From Sphingobium sp. C100 (GTDB lineage: Bacteria > Pseudomonadota > Alphaproteobacteria > Sphingomonadales > Sphingomonadaceae): 64,000 bases of DNA. Location: contig NZ_AYOY01000143.1 in assembly GCF_000508185.1 (NCBI RefSeq), forward strand, positions 44,597-108,596, written 5' to 3'. The notes under the pieces were generated by a model. That model was not told the origin of the DNA, did no database searches, and saw only the letters and a list, made by a program, of their open reading frames with translations. Made by a program: the position numbers and the translations under genes. Below, one piece after another: positions 43,304 to 52,398 of this stretch (the first letter of the stretch is position 1; every line of letters begins with the position of its first letter).

Positions 43304-44095
43304 CTATGGGCGCGGCCGTGTCTTTCGCCGTTCGAGCGCCGCTAATATGGCCGCCTCGCTCTCCGGATTTTCGACCAGTGCGGACGACATCTCCTGCGCC
43401 TCCAGATAGGCATCCATCCATTCGGACCCTTCCCAGGTCAGCGACGCTAGCTTGCGGGCGCGCAGCGTCGCCATGCTCTTGCGCGCCATCTGGTTGGCGA
43501 GGTCGAGTGCGATCGGCAGCACGGCTGGGGCGGGGACGACATAGTTGAAGAAGCCAGTTGACTCGAGTTCACGCGCGGTGAAGGTGCGCCCGGTGTAAAG
43601 CATCTCGCGCACCTTGGCCTCTGGCATGCGCAGGCTCGCAAACAGGCCCGCGCTGCCGCCGACCAGTCCATAATCTACCTCGGGGCAGGCGAAGCGCGCA
43701 TCCTCGGCTGCGATGCGCAGGTCACACATCCCGGCCAGCATCACGCCCACACCAACCGTTGCGCCGCGAATCGCCGCGATCATCGGGCGGTCGATATGGT
43801 GGAACCGTGGTAATTGGGCATTGATGAACTGATAGCGTTCCTTGCGCTTCGCGGCCGTCATCCCCTTGAATTCGTGCAGGTCCGCGCCGCCGCACCAAGC
43901 CCGCGCATCGTCCGGCGCAGTGATGACGATGACGCGGATCGTCTGGTCGGTCGCGACATGGTCGGCAAAGCGGCCGATCTCCTCATAGACGGAGAGCGAC
44001 ACGGCGTTGACGGGCGGGCGCGAGAAGGTGAGCAACCCTACGCCATTGTCCCGCACCTCCAGCGTGAAAGCACCAAAGCTGTGACTGACGGTCAT
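43304..44095 (-). CDS. enoyl-CoA hydratase/isomerase family protein, paralogue of the 29.9-kb gene
   Basis: 263 aa crotonase. ARAWCGGADLHEF and FACPEVDYGLVGGSAG are present, and the sequence follows the 29.9-kb gene nearly throughout (for example ARELESTGFFNYV). As there, the Glu164 equivalent is kept (CPEV) while the Glu144 position is methionine in GVGVMLAGMCD. This shared loss suggests a common non-hydratase reaction. It ends the CoA-transferase operon, beginning 13 bp after subunit B. Confidence 0.85.
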   Translation of the reverse strand: MTVSHSFGAFTLEVRDNGVGLLTFSRPPVNAVSLSVYEEIGRFADHVATDQTIRVIVITAPDDARAWCGGADLHEFKGMTAAKRKERYQFINAQLPRFHHIDRPMIAAIRGATVGVGVMLAGMCDLRIAAEDARFACPEVDYGLVGGSAGLFASLRMPEAKVREMLYTGRTFTARELESTGFFNYVVPAPAVLPIALDLANQMARKSMATLRARKLASLTWEGSEWMDAYLEAQEMSSALVENPESEAAILAALERRKTRPRP

Positions 44096-44108
44096 GCCGC
44101 ACGCCCCT

Positions 44109-44759
44109 TCACGCGATTTCCAGCGCCAGTTGCAGGTCCACGCCGGTCATGTCGCGCAACTGATCGATTGTCAGGCCCGGCACCATTTCAATAACATGCG
44201 CGCCCGCCGGGCCGACGTCGAAGATCGCGACATCGGTATAGACGCGCGACACGCAGGACAGGCCGGTCAGCGGATAGCTGCACTGCGCCACCAACTTGCT
44301 TTCGCCGCCCTTGGTCAGCAGGTCCATCATGACGAACACCTGCTTGGCCCCCACCGCAAGGTCCATTGCCCCGCCCACTGCCGGAATCGCGTCGGCCGCA
44401 CCGGTATGCCAGTTGGCAAGATCGCCATTCACCGACACCTGGAATGCGCCGAGCACGCAGATGTCGATATGCCCGCCGCGCATCATCGAAAAGGAATCGC
44501 CATGATGGAAGAAGGAGCCGCCCGCGAGCAATGTCACCGGTTGCTTGCCCGCATTGATGAGTTCCCAGTCAATATCGTCTTCGGCCGGTGCGGGGCCCAT
44601 GCCCAGTAGGCCGTTCTCGCTTTGCAGGAAGATCTCCCGTTCCTGCGGCAGGAAATTCGCCACCTTTGTCGGCAGGCCGATGCCCAGATTGACATAGGCG
44701 CCTTCGGGAATGTCCCGCGCGACCCGCGCCGCCATGTCTTCACGGTTCATCCGTTGCAT
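44109..44759 (-). CDS. 3-oxoacid CoA-transferase subunit B (PcaJ/ScoB-like)
   Basis: 216 aa class I CoA-transferase beta subunit. The catalytic glutamate is in QSENGLLGMGPAP. LGIGLPTKVANFL, FSMMRGGHIDICVLGAFQVS and GGAMDLAVGAKQVFVMM are the usual family segments. With subunit A it would transfer CoA between succinyl-CoA and a 3-oxoacid such as 3-oxoadipate or acetoacetate. AAGGAGA lies upstream; subunit A ends 14 bp before. No beta-ketoadipate genes accompany it, so the acid is unknown. Confidence 0.9.
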   Translation of the reverse strand: MQRMNREDMAARVARDIPEGAYVNLGIGLPTKVANFLPQEREIFLQSENGLLGMGPAPAEDDIDWELINAGKQPVTLLAGGSFFHHGDSFSMMRGGHIDICVLGAFQVSVNGDLANWHTGAADAIPAVGGAMDLAVGAKQVFVMMDLLTKGGESKLVAQCSYPLTGLSCVSRVYTDVAIFDVGPAGAHVIEMVPGLTIDQLRDMTGVDLQLALEIA

Positions 44760-44773
44760 TATGCTTGTCTCCT

Positions 44774-45460
44774 TCAGGCCGCAGCCGCGACGGATAGCGG
44801 CGCGACCTGCACCAGCCGGTTGACGAAGATGCCGGGCGTCACGACCGCTTCGGGATCGAGCGCACCCAGTTCCACCACTTCCGCCACTTGTGCGATCGTG
44901 GTCTTGGCCGCCATTGCCATGATGGGGCCGAAATTGCGTGCCACCTTGCGATAGACGAGGTTGCCCCAGCGATCCCCTGCGCGCGCCTTGATCAACGCGA
45001 AATCGGCATGGATGGGATATTCCAGCACATAATTGCGCCCGTCGATTTCGCGGGTTTCCTTGCCCTCGGCCAGCAGCGTACCATAGCCGGTCGGCGTGTA
45101 GATGGCGCCCAGGCCTGACCCCGCCGCCTGGATGCGCGCGGCCAGATTGCCCTGCGGCACCAGTTCCAGTTCGACCTGCCCCGCGCGATAGCGGGCGTCG
45201 AAATGATGCGATGCCGCCTGCCGCGGGAAGGAGCAGATCACCTTACGCACCCTGTTGGCTTTGATGAGCGCCGCTATGCCTGTCTCGCCCGCGCCCGCAT
45301 TGTTGCTGATGATCGTCAGGTCGGTGGCGCCATGCTCGATGACCGCGTCCATCAGTTCATGGGGCGCGCCGGCATCGCCGAACCCACTGATCATGATGGA
45401 CGCGCCATCATGAAGATCGGCGACCGCTTGTCGCAGGGACGGACTGATCTTGTCTATCAT
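44774..45460 (-). CDS. 3-oxoacid CoA-transferase subunit A (PcaI/ScoA-like)
   Basis: 228 aa class I CoA-transferase alpha subunit: MISGFGDAGAPHELMDA (a variant of the usual GGFGLCGIPE loop), IISNNAGAGETGIAAL, LVPQGNLAARIQAAGSGLGAIYTPTG and ADFALIKARAGDRWGNLVYR. AAAGGAGAGG precedes the start. An exact operator palindrome lies 34 bp upstream, so the A-B-crotonase operon belongs to the regulon. Confidence 0.9.
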   Translation of the reverse strand: MIDKISPSLRQAVADLHDGASIMISGFGDAGAPHELMDAVIEHGATDLTIISNNAGAGETGIAALIKANRVRKVICSFPRQAASHHFDARYRAGQVELELVPQGNLAARIQAAGSGLGAIYTPTGYGTLLAEGKETREIDGRNYVLEYPIHADFALIKARAGDRWGNLVYRKVARNFGPIMAMAAKTTIAQVAEVVELGALDPEAVVTPGIFVNRLVQVAPLSVAAAA

Positions 45461-45493
45461 GCGAAATCCTCTCCTTTTGCGCCATCCATATAA

Positions 45494-45508
45494 CCGACTA
45501 TATTTCGG
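45494..45508. promoter_or_regulatory. operator palindrome, exact copy (CoA-transferase operon)
   Basis: CCGACTATATTTCGG, an exact CCGA-N7-TCGG site, 34 bp upstream of CoA-transferase subunit A. Confidence 0.78.
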
Positions 45509-45538
45509 GTATTGGCGGCATCAACTCGTTACGTCCGT

Positions 45539-46039
45539 TTATGACAATATCCGCGCCGTCGCATAGCCCCCATCGACATAAAGCAAAGCGTCCGATGGAT
45601 CGCTTTGCAGGACGGCATCGATCCGCCCGATGAAGATGCTGTGCGTGCCGTAGACATGCTCTGCTTCCAGCGCGCATTCAAATGCGGCGGCGGCATTTTT
45701 CATCAGCGGCTGCCCCAGTCTGCCTACTGTCCAGTCCGCTTCGATAAATCGGTCTTTGCCGGACAAGCCTCGTTGGGCAGAGAATATGGCTACGACTTCG
45801 ACATCGCTGGCCGGTACGACATTCACGCTGAAGGCGGCGGCCTGCACGATCAACGCATGGGCGCTCGCGGTCCGGTTGACGCAGGCGAGCAGCATCGGCG
45901 GATCGGCCGTCAATGAATTCCAGGCGGTGGCGGCCAGCCCGGTCCTTTCCTCGCCTAACGCGCAGGTGATGATGGCTACGGCGCCGGGGACATGGCGCAT
46001 GGCCTGGATGAAATCAGCGCGATGAGACGAAGGCTGCAT
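45539..46039 (-). CDS. flavin reductase (HpaC/HsaB-like)
   Basis: 166 aa flavin reductase fold: FIQAMRHVPGAVAIIT, the flavin-binding GLAATAWNSLTADPPMLLACVNR, FSVNVVPASD and the C-terminal GTHSIFIGRIDAV. Such proteins reduce free FMN or FAD with NAD(P)H and pass it to a two-component monooxygenase. The three luciferase-like monooxygenases of the regulon need such a partner and none is adjacent to them. An exact operator palindrome starts 12 bp upstream of the ATG, and no ribosome binding site is visible, suggesting a leaderless or very short-leader transcript. Confidence 0.9.
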   Translation of the reverse strand: MQPSSHRADFIQAMRHVPGAVAIITCALGEERTGLAATAWNSLTADPPMLLACVNRTASAHALIVQAAAFSVNVVPASDVEVVAIFSAQRGLSGKDRFIEADWTVGRLGQPLMKNAAAAFECALEAEHVYGTHSIFIGRIDAVLQSDPSDALLYVDGGYATARILS

Positions 46040-46050
46040 CAAAATATTAC

Positions 46051-46065
46051 CCGATTAAACATCGG
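46051..46065. promoter_or_regulatory. operator palindrome, exact copy (flavin reductase)
   Basis: CCGATTAAACATCGG, an exact CCGA-N7-TCGG site ending 12 bp before the flavin reductase ATG. The remaining bases up to hutH (46066-46350) show no recognised feature. Confidence 0.78.
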
Positions 46066-46350
46066 ATATTAATAGGATCGATAAGCGATCGAGGCAAGCG
46101 GCAATTCTGTTGCTTGAGTTGCCGGATATACGCGTTGCAGCTGGGGCGTAGGTGGATGATCGGCATGACGCGCCGGATCGGCAGGCTTTTCGCGACCTTG
46201 AACCGCAACCCGGCCATGTGAAGATCCCTTTCTTCAAGGCAACCTAGCGTTTGCATTATGTGGAGAATGCTGTTTGGAAGCCGCAAGTTGTGATGCTTCT
46301 ATGCTCCCGTGCATCGACGCGCTGATCACGGGCGGCTTCTGGAAAGGCCT

Positions 46351-47880
46351 ATGAACGAGATTATCCTGACCCCCGGTGCCACTGGCCTTGCCCAATGGCG
46401 CGCCATCTATCGCGGCGCCACACCTGGCCTCGACTCCGCCAGCGCCCCGGCGATCGCCGCCAGCGCCGCGGCCGTGGAGCGCATCATCGCTCGGCAAGCG
46501 CCAGTCTACGGCCTGAATACTGGCTTTGGCAAATTGGCCAGCGTCAGGATCGGCGACGATGATCTGGCGACTCTTCAGCGCAATATCGTCCTCAGCCATG
46601 CCGCTGGCACTGGCGATCCGTCACCGGTCCGGGTCGTGCGGCTGATGATGGCGCTCAAGCTGGCCAGCCTGGCGCAGGGCGCTTCGGGCGTGAAGCCGCA
46701 GACGGTCGCGTTGCTGGACGCAATGCTGCGCATGGGGTTGACCCCGGTCGTGCCATCGCAGGGGTCGGTGGGCGCCAGCGGCGATCTGGCCCCGCTCGCC
46801 CATATGGCGGCCGCTATGATCGGCGTTGGGCAGATTGTGCGGGATGGACAGGCTCTTCCAGCGGCCGCGGCCCTGGAAGGCGCCGGCCTGGCGCCGCTGA
46901 CGCTTGGTCCCAAGGAAGGGCTCGCCCTGCTCAACGGCACGCAATTTTCCGCCGCAAACGCTTTTGCCGGCCTGTTCGAGACGGAAACTCTGTTCCAGTC
47001 CGCGCTCATCACCGGCGCGCTCGCGACGGAGGCAGCGAAAGGATCGGACACGCCCTTTGATCCGCGCATCCATGCCCTGCGCCGCCAGCCCGGCCAGATC
47101 GAGACCGCCGACGCGCTGCGCGCACTGATGGCCGGGTCCGCGATCCGCGCTAGCCATTTGGAGGATGATAGCCGCGTGCAGGATCCCTATTGCCTGCGTT
47201 GCCAGCCGCAGGTGATGGGCGCCGTGCTGGATCTCCTGCGTCAGGCTGCGACCACGCTGGAGAGCGAGGCCAATGGCGTTTCCGACAATCCGTTGATCTT
47301 CGCCGACACGGATGAGGCGCTGTCTGGCGGCAATTTCCACGCGGAACCGGTGGCCTTCGCTGCTGACATGCTGGCGCTCGCCATCTGCGAGATCGGGTCT
47401 ATCACCGAACGGCGCATCGCCATGCTGATCGACCCCGCTTTGTCGGGTCTGCCGGCTTTTCTCACACCCCATCCGGGCCTCAATTCCGGCTTCATGATCC
47501 CGCAGGTTACCGCTGCCGCGCTGGTTTCGGAAAACAAGCAGCGCGCGACCCCCGCCAGCATCGATTCGATCCCCACTTCGGCCAATCAGGAGGATCATGT
47601 GTCGATGGCCGCCCATGGTGCGCGCCGCCTGCTCGACATGGCGCGCAACGCGACGGCGGTGGTTGGCATTGAACTGCTCGCCGCCGCGCAGGGCTGCGAC
47701 TTTCACGCCCCGCTGGCCTCCAGCGATCCGCTGGAGCGCGTCCGCGCCCGCTTGCGGGCGGACGTGCCGCCGTTAGGCGATGATCGCCATTTCCATCCCG
47801 ACATGGAAGCGGCGAACAGCCTGGTCCGCTCCGGCGCTCTGATGGCGGCGGCGGCGATGCCGCTTCCGGCGGTGGCATGA
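46351..47880 (+). CDS. hutH: histidine ammonia-lyase
   Basis: 509 aa MIO enzyme converting histidine to urocanate. The MIO-forming Ala-Ser-Gly lies in [40 protein letters not shown] (the histidine-lyase form of the selectivity loop), SVSDNPL-like SDNPLIFAD and [25 protein letters not shown] are canonical. It stands alone: no hutU, hutG, hutI or hutC is adjacent. The ATG at 46351 starts at the family N-terminus; the frame is open 14 codons further upstream. No operator of the regulon precedes it. Confidence 0.92.
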   Translation: MNEIILTPGATGLAQWRAIYRGATPGLDSASAPAIAASAAAVERIIARQAPVYGLNTGFGKLASVRIGDDDLATLQRNIVLSHAAGTGDPSPVRVVRLMMALKLASLAQGASGVKPQTVALLDAMLRMGLTPVVPSQGSVGASGDLAPLAHMAAAMIGVGQIVRDGQALPAAAALEGAGLAPLTLGPKEGLALLNGTQFSAANAFAGLFETETLFQSALITGALATEAAKGSDTPFDPRIHALRRQPGQIETADALRALMAGSAIRASHLEDDSRVQDPYCLRCQPQVMGAVLDLLRQAATTLESEANGVSDNPLIFADTDEALSGGNFHAEPVAFAADMLALAICEIGSITERRIAMLIDPALSGLPAFLTPHPGLNSGFMIPQVTAAALVSENKQRATPASIDSIPTSANQEDHVSMAAHGARRLLDMARNATAVVGIELLAAAQGCDFHAPLASSDPLERVRARLRADVPPLGDDRHFHPDMEAANSLVRSGALMAAAAMPLPAVA

Positions 47881-47966
47881 GCGACTGACTCGATATCGTC
47901 CGTGGCGATGCGCCATGCCCGCAAACGCTCGATCATATGCGGGAACAGGGGATCGCCCTGCCCGCC

Positions 47967-48668
47967 CTACGGACTGACCGGCTGCCGGGCGGCGGGGTGG
48001 GTCATACAGGCGAGCGTGCCCGCCAGCACCAGCCCGCCCGCCAGGATCAGCGGCGTCACCAACCCGCCGCGCGCCACCAGGACGGCGCCGATCGCCGCGC
48101 CCAGGCAGATGGCGACGACGCTGCCGATGCGCCGGCCCCAATTGGGGTTGCCGCCCCCCGCCAGACGGGAATCGGCGGCGATCCCGGTGATCGTCAGCGT
48201 CAGCACGGTGGTCGTCAGGTCGGGCACCTTTAACTGCCGGATCGTCGCATTGCGGAAACCCATGGCAATTGCGGTAAGGGCGATGATGGCATGGAGGCGG
48301 CCGCTCGGCGACTGGCTCGTCACGTCAAACCCCAGGGCTATGGCCGCCGCAGCCCATAGCAGCCCCGCCTCGACCAGCGCCGCGATCATCAGCCATCGCC
48401 GCAGCGGCAATCCGGCATGACCCTTGCCGATGCGCCCGGCCGCAAGCGCCCCGCCCATGAAGGCGATGATCGCGACCACATAGGACAGGGGCGCAAATCC
48501 GGGCGTGCCGACCGCGGCAAAGCCCAGGAAGACGATATTGCCAGTCATGTTTGCGGTGAAGACCTTGCCCAGCCCCAGCACGCTGATCGCATCGACCATC
48601 CCGGTGGTGACCGACAGCAGCAGGAGCAACCAGGGCAAGGGCGACGTCTCGGATTGGGGTGAAAGCAT
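47967..48668 (-). CDS. DUF1275 (YoaK-type) membrane protein
   Basis: 233 aa inner-membrane protein with six or seven hydrophobic segments. VTTGMVDAISVLGLGKVFTANMTGNIVFLG near the N-terminus and VPDLTTTVLTLTITG in the middle are the DUF1275 signatures. The molecular function of the family is unknown. It is the last gene of the minus-strand operon that starts near 54.25 kb, with 9 bp to the porin gene. Confidence 0.87.
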   Translation of the reverse strand: MLSPQSETSPLPWLLLLLSVTTGMVDAISVLGLGKVFTANMTGNIVFLGFAAVGTPGFAPLSYVVAIIAFMGGALAAGRIGKGHAGLPLRRWLMIAALVEAGLLWAAAAIALGFDVTSQSPSGRLHAIIALTAIAMGFRNATIRQLKVPDLTTTVLTLTITGIAADSRLAGGGNPNWGRRIGSVVAICLGAAIGAVLVARGGLVTPLILAGGLVLAGTLACMTHPAARQPVSP

Positions 48669-48677
48669 GGCAGGTTC

Positions 48678-50030
48678 CTAGATGCGATAATTGGCTTCAA
48701 GACCGACCATCGTGATCGTCCTGGCTGGACCGGTCTGGCGGATGAAGGCGCCGGGGGCAAAGGCGGACAGCGATGTGGACAGCTCCAGTTCGGGACTGAC
48801 CTGCCAACCGACCGCCGCTTCCGCTTCCCCGCCGATGAAGCGGGCCGTGGCATTGCCGGGCGCGCGGATCATATTGCCGGGAATGTCGTAGACGCCATCG
48901 CCCTTGCTATATCGCCAATAGGCCATGGCCGCGACCGACAGGGACAGGGTGTCGCGCAGGACGAATGTGGCGCCGGGGTGGATATTGATGATATTGGTCG
49001 GGCCGATCGGCGACAGCTCGCCGAAATATTTTCCCTTAGGGAAGAGGGCGTTGAACGTGCCCAGCCGCCGGCCGCCCGGTTTGCGGTCGCCGCTCACCAT
49101 GTTGAACCGCATCGTGACGCGGGGCGACAGGGGCAATTCGGGGAAGCCACGCGATATTTCTGTCGCCAGCGTCCATGCGCGAATGCGCTGCCCGGCAAAG
49201 CTGCCGACCTGCACCACGCCCTCGACATTCCAGCGCCAGTCGCCCGATGCGCCATGGCTGCGCGCGCCCAGGCTGTGACGCTTCTCCGCCCCCTCGACGC
49301 TACCGAAGCGCGCGGCGCCATTGCGATAGCCCAGATAATAAAGGTCCAGTCCCGGCATCGCGGCATAGGCGCCCCACAGGCTGCGCGTGGTGGAGGAGCG
49401 GTCATCGAAACTGCCCGGCCGGGCCTGCACCGGCTTTGCGGCAAAAGCGCTGATCGTCACGCCGCCGCTGCGGATGTCGGCGCGGACGCCGTCAAAGGCG
49501 AGCGGCACATTGGGGCCGTAGCGCGTGCCGACCAGTCGTTCGGTGCCCAGCGAGAGCATCTGCCGCCCCCCGCGCAGCGTAACCGGCCCGACCTCGACCT
49601 CGACAAAGCCCTGGAGCAGGTCGACGCGGCTCTGGTCGACGGGACTGGCGGATGGCGCGACGCCAGCCGCATAGGCGGCGATCGGCTGGACGAAGGCGCG
49701 CAGGCCGCCAGTATGAAGATCGATATAGGGCGTTGTGCGCAGCCACAGATAGGCGTCGTCCGGCGCCTGCGCCCCGCCCCAGAGATTGTCGCCGAAACTC
49801 TCCATCCGCGCCCGCACTTCCACACCCGTTGAGAGCCAGGCGTTATCGTCGATCGGGATATATTTAAGGTCTTCGGTCCAGCGGCCAGACCGGTTGGCGG
49901 GATCGGCCAGCTTGCTCCAATCCTCGTCAAAGCGGCTGTTGGTCAACGTTGGCGGCTGCCATGGCTCACCCGACTGTGCGAGCGCCGGACCGGCGGCTAT
50001 CAGCGCGGGCAAGAGGAGCAGGCTACGCAC
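48678..50030 (-). CDS. alginate-export (AlgE-type) outer-membrane beta-barrel protein
   Basis: 450 aa. A signal peptide follows the GTG start (RSLLLLPALIAAGPALAQS). The rest is an amphipathic beta-strand barrel with alternating aromatic residues, including NAWLSTGVEVRARMESF, TLRGGRQMLSLGTERLVGTRYG and a terminal strand VGLEANYRI. It matches the alginate_exp family, in which most catabolic-cluster members serve as substrate porins rather than alginate exporters. The GTG at 50030 overlaps the DoxX stop by eight bases; an in-frame upstream ATG at 50108 would place a poor signal sequence. Confidence 0.82.
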   Translation of the reverse strand: MRSLLLLPALIAAGPALAQSGEPWQPPTLTNSRFDEDWSKLADPANRSGRWTEDLKYIPIDDNAWLSTGVEVRARMESFGDNLWGGAQAPDDAYLWLRTTPYIDLHTGGLRAFVQPIAAYAAGVAPSASPVDQSRVDLLQGFVEVEVGPVTLRGGRQMLSLGTERLVGTRYGPNVPLAFDGVRADIRSGGVTISAFAAKPVQARPGSFDDRSSTTRSLWGAYAAMPGLDLYYLGYRNGAARFGSVEGAEKRHSLGARSHGASGDWRWNVEGVVQVGSFAGQRIRAWTLATEISRGFPELPLSPRVTMRFNMVSGDRKPGGRRLGTFNALFPKGKYFGELSPIGPTNIINIHPGATFVLRDTLSLSVAAMAYWRYSKGDGVYDIPGNMIRAPGNATARFIGGEAEAAVGWQVSPELELSTSLSAFAPGAFIRQTGPARTITMVGLEANYRI

Positions 50031-50448
50031 CGAGCCCGGCCTTGTAGCGCGAGAGGAGGGCCGTGAGGACGAAGCCGCCAACCAGGCCGATATGTTCGAA
50101 AAAGCCATTCATCGCCATGAAGCGGTCCTGGCCCGCCATCGTCCAGAAATCATTGACGATGAAGGCGGCGATCAGGGTAAAAACCCCCAACATGCCAGCG
50201 CCCAGCCAAGCGAGCCGGTCGAGCAGGATCAGGAGCGGGCCGACAAGCTCTACCGCGATGGTGAGCGCAGCGAACAGGGCGGCGGGCTGGAGGCCGAAAT
50301 GAGCCTGTTCGGCGATGGCGCCAGGCCAGTCGCTCAGCTTTACCATGCCGCCCAGAAGATAGGCGCCGACCAGCGCCAGCCGCGCTAGGAACCAGATGAT
50401 GGGGTGATCAAGGATGGCGGTGATGAGGCGGGGATGATCAAGCGACAT
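50023..50448 (-). CDS. DoxX family membrane protein
   Basis: 141 aa protein with four hydrophobic segments. LARLALVGAYLLGGMVKLSDW and the acidic VELVGPLLILLDR are family features. DoxX-family proteins are small inner-membrane proteins linked to quinone or thiol redox chemistry, often in operons with oxidoreductases. Its start is 24 bp after the amidohydrolase stop. Confidence 0.85.
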   Translation of the reverse strand: MSLDHPRLITAILDHPIIWFLARLALVGAYLLGGMVKLSDWPGAIAEQAHFGLQPAALFAALTIAVELVGPLLILLDRLAWLGAGMLGVFTLIAAFIVNDFWTMAGQDRFMAMNGFFEHIGLVGGFVLTALLSRYKAGLGA

Positions 50449-50472
50449 GGGGATGTTCCCGTCAGTTAAGGG

Positions 50473-52398
50473 TCAGACCGCCCAGCAGCCGCAGCCCAGC
50501 GCGCCCCAGAAACTCTGGACGTCGGCGGCGGGAACAGCGGCGCCCAGCGCTGCGGCATGGTCATGGCCATGGACGCCGCAGGCCGCGTGGCAACCACAGG
50601 CCGACGCCAGTTTCTGCGCGGTGTCCTGCCTGCGATAATAGCCGCCGAAGGTCGCGACCGGGGACCAGTCGGGCATGGCCTTGGGCGCCTGGGGCGCAAG
50701 CGGGCCATAATCGCCTTCGCCATAGACGATCCTGCCACCCAACACGGTCAGGACCGAACGGAGATGGGCGATCTCATCCTCGGGCACGGAGAAATAATCG
50801 TCCGAGAGGAGGGCGAGGTCAGCGAGCTGGCCGGCCTTGATCTGGCCCTTCTTGCCCACCTCGTTCGAAAACCATGTGTTGCGCTCGGTCCAGAGGCGCA
50901 GAGCGGCTTCGCGGTCGAGCCGGTTGCGCACCGGATAGAGCGCCAGCCCGCCGACCGTCTTCGACGTGACCAGCCAGGACAGCGACACCCAGGGATTATA
51001 GCTCGCGACCCGCGTTGCGTCGGTGCCGGCGCCGACAGGCACGCCGGCCGCTATCATCCGCTTGATCGGCGGGGTGGCTTCGGCGGCTTTTGCGCCATAG
51101 CGCTCGACGAAATATTCGCCCTGGAACGCCATGCGATGCTGCACGGCGATGCCGCCGCCCAGCGCCGCGATCCGGTCGATATTGCGCTCGCTGATGGTTT
51201 CGGCATGGTCGAAGAACCAGTTGAGGCCGTCGAGCGGAATGTCGCGATCGACCTTCTCGAACACGTCCAGTGCACGGCCGATCGTCTGGTCATAGGTGGC
51301 GTGCATCCGCCAGGGCCAGCGCCGCTCGGCGAGCAGGCGGATCACGGGCTCCAGATCGCCTTCCATATTGGCTGGCATGTCCGGCCTGGCGACACGGAAA
51401 TCCTCGAAATCGGCCGCCGAATAGACCAGCATCTCGCCCGCGCCATTATGGCGGTAGCTGTCGTCGCCATCGCCCGGCTTGATCTGGGTCGACCAGCTGG
51501 CGAAATCCTTCAACTCTTCCTTGGGCTTCTGCGTGAAGAGATTATAGGCGATGCGCAGGGTGAGTTCGCCATCCTTGTGCAGCTTCTCCACAATCTCATA
51601 ATCGTCGGGATAATTTTGCGATCCGCCGCCCGCGTCGATGACGCTGGTGACGCCCAGGCTGTTCAGCTCCCGCATGAAATGCTTCGTGCTGTTGAGCTGA
51701 TATTCGGGCGGCAGCTTCGGCCCTTTGGCGAGCGTCGCATAAAGAATGGTCGCATTGGGCTGGGCAAGCAGCAGGCCGGTCGGATTGCCGGCCGCGTCAC
51801 GCATGATCTCGCCGCCGGGCGGGTTGGGCGTATCCTTGGTATAGCCCACCGCCCTCAGCGCGGCGGCATTGAGCAGGGCGCGATCATAGAGGTGGAGGAT
51901 GAAGACCGGAGTGTCGGGCGCGGCGGCGTTGATCTCATCGATCGTGGGCAGACGCTTTTCGGCGAACTGATGTTCGGTAAAGCCGCCGACTACGCGCACC
52001 CATTGCGGCGGCGGGGTGTTTTCGGCCTGCCGCTTGAGCATCGTCATGGCGTCGGCCAGGGTCGGCACGCCTTCCCAGCGCAGCTCCATATTATAATTGA
52101 GCCCGCCCCGAATGACATGGATGTGGCTGTCGATCAGGCCGGGGATCAGGCGGCGGCCCTTGGCGTCGATGACCCGCGCATCGGGGGCTGCCGCGGCCCT
52201 GACTTCGCCTTCGGTGCCGACAGCCAGAAACTTGCCACCGCGAATGGCGACCGCGTCGGCGACCGGATTTTCCCGGTCCAGGGTCGTGATCTTGGCGTTG
52301 ACGAGGATCAGGTCTTGGCGGCTCATGGCAAGGCTCTCCGTGGCGGTCAGAAGGGCGGTGGTGGCGGCGCTGCTCAGCGCCTGGCGGCGGGTGATCAT
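50473..52398 (-). CDS. amidohydrolase, YtcJ-like, with Cys/His-rich C-terminal tail
   Basis: 641 aa amidohydrolase-superfamily protein. The N-terminus (MITRRQALSSAATTALL) resembles a Tat signal. The metal-binding DSHIHV is followed by MHATYDQ, FFDHAE and GAGTDATR with the late aspartate, which together fit the YtcJ group acting on N-acyl or imide bonds. The last 55 residues hold clustered Cys and His (ACGCHAACGVHGHDH and GALGCGCWAV), a possible extra metal site. It overlaps the XapX gene as ATGA. Substrate unknown. Confidence 0.86.
   Translation of the reverse strand: MITRRQALSSAATTALLTATESLAMSRQDLILVNAKITTLDRENPVADAVAIRGGKFLAVGTEGEVRAAAAPDARVIDAKGRRLIPGLIDSHIHVIRGGLNYNMELRWEGVPTLADAMTMLKRQAENTPPPQWVRVVGGFTEHQFAEKRLPTIDEINAAAPDTPVFILHLYDRALLNAAALRAVGYTKDTPNPPGGEIMRDAAGNPTGLLLAQPNATILYATLAKGPKLPPEYQLNSTKHFMRELNSLGVTSVIDAGGGSQNYPDDYEIVEKLHKDGELTLRIAYNLFTQKPKEELKDFASWSTQIKPGDGDDSYRHNGAGEMLVYSAADFEDFRVARPDMPANMEGDLEPVIRLLAERRWPWRMHATYDQTIGRALDVFEKVDRDIPLDGLNWFFDHAETISERNIDRIAALGGGIAVQHRMAFQGEYFVERYGAKAAEATPPIKRMIAAGVPVGAGTDATRVASYNPWVSLSWLVTSKTVGGLALYPVRNRLDREAALRLWTERNTWFSNEVGKKGQIKAGQLADLALLSDDYFSVPEDEIAHLRSVLTVLGGRIVYGEGDYGPLAPQAPKAMPDWSPVATFGGYYRRQDTAQKLASACGCHAACGVHGHDHAAALGAAVPAADVQSFWGALGCGCWAV

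Noticed and set aside
44109..45460. CoA-transferase pair as IpdAB-type ring-opening hydrolase of steroid catabolism
   Set aside because: Subunit B keeps the catalytic glutamate in the SENG motif and both subunits follow the PcaIJ/ScoAB pattern, so a true CoA-transferase is more likely.
46351..47880. hutH as phenylalanine or tyrosine ammonia-lyase
   Set aside because: The selectivity loop reads NIVLSHAAG as in histidine ammonia-lyases.
47703..47936. A minus-strand frame beginning MIERLRAWR after the DUF1275 gene
   Set aside because: It runs into the antisense of hutH after about 20 codons and shows no domain; a small decayed gene cannot be excluded but is not supported.
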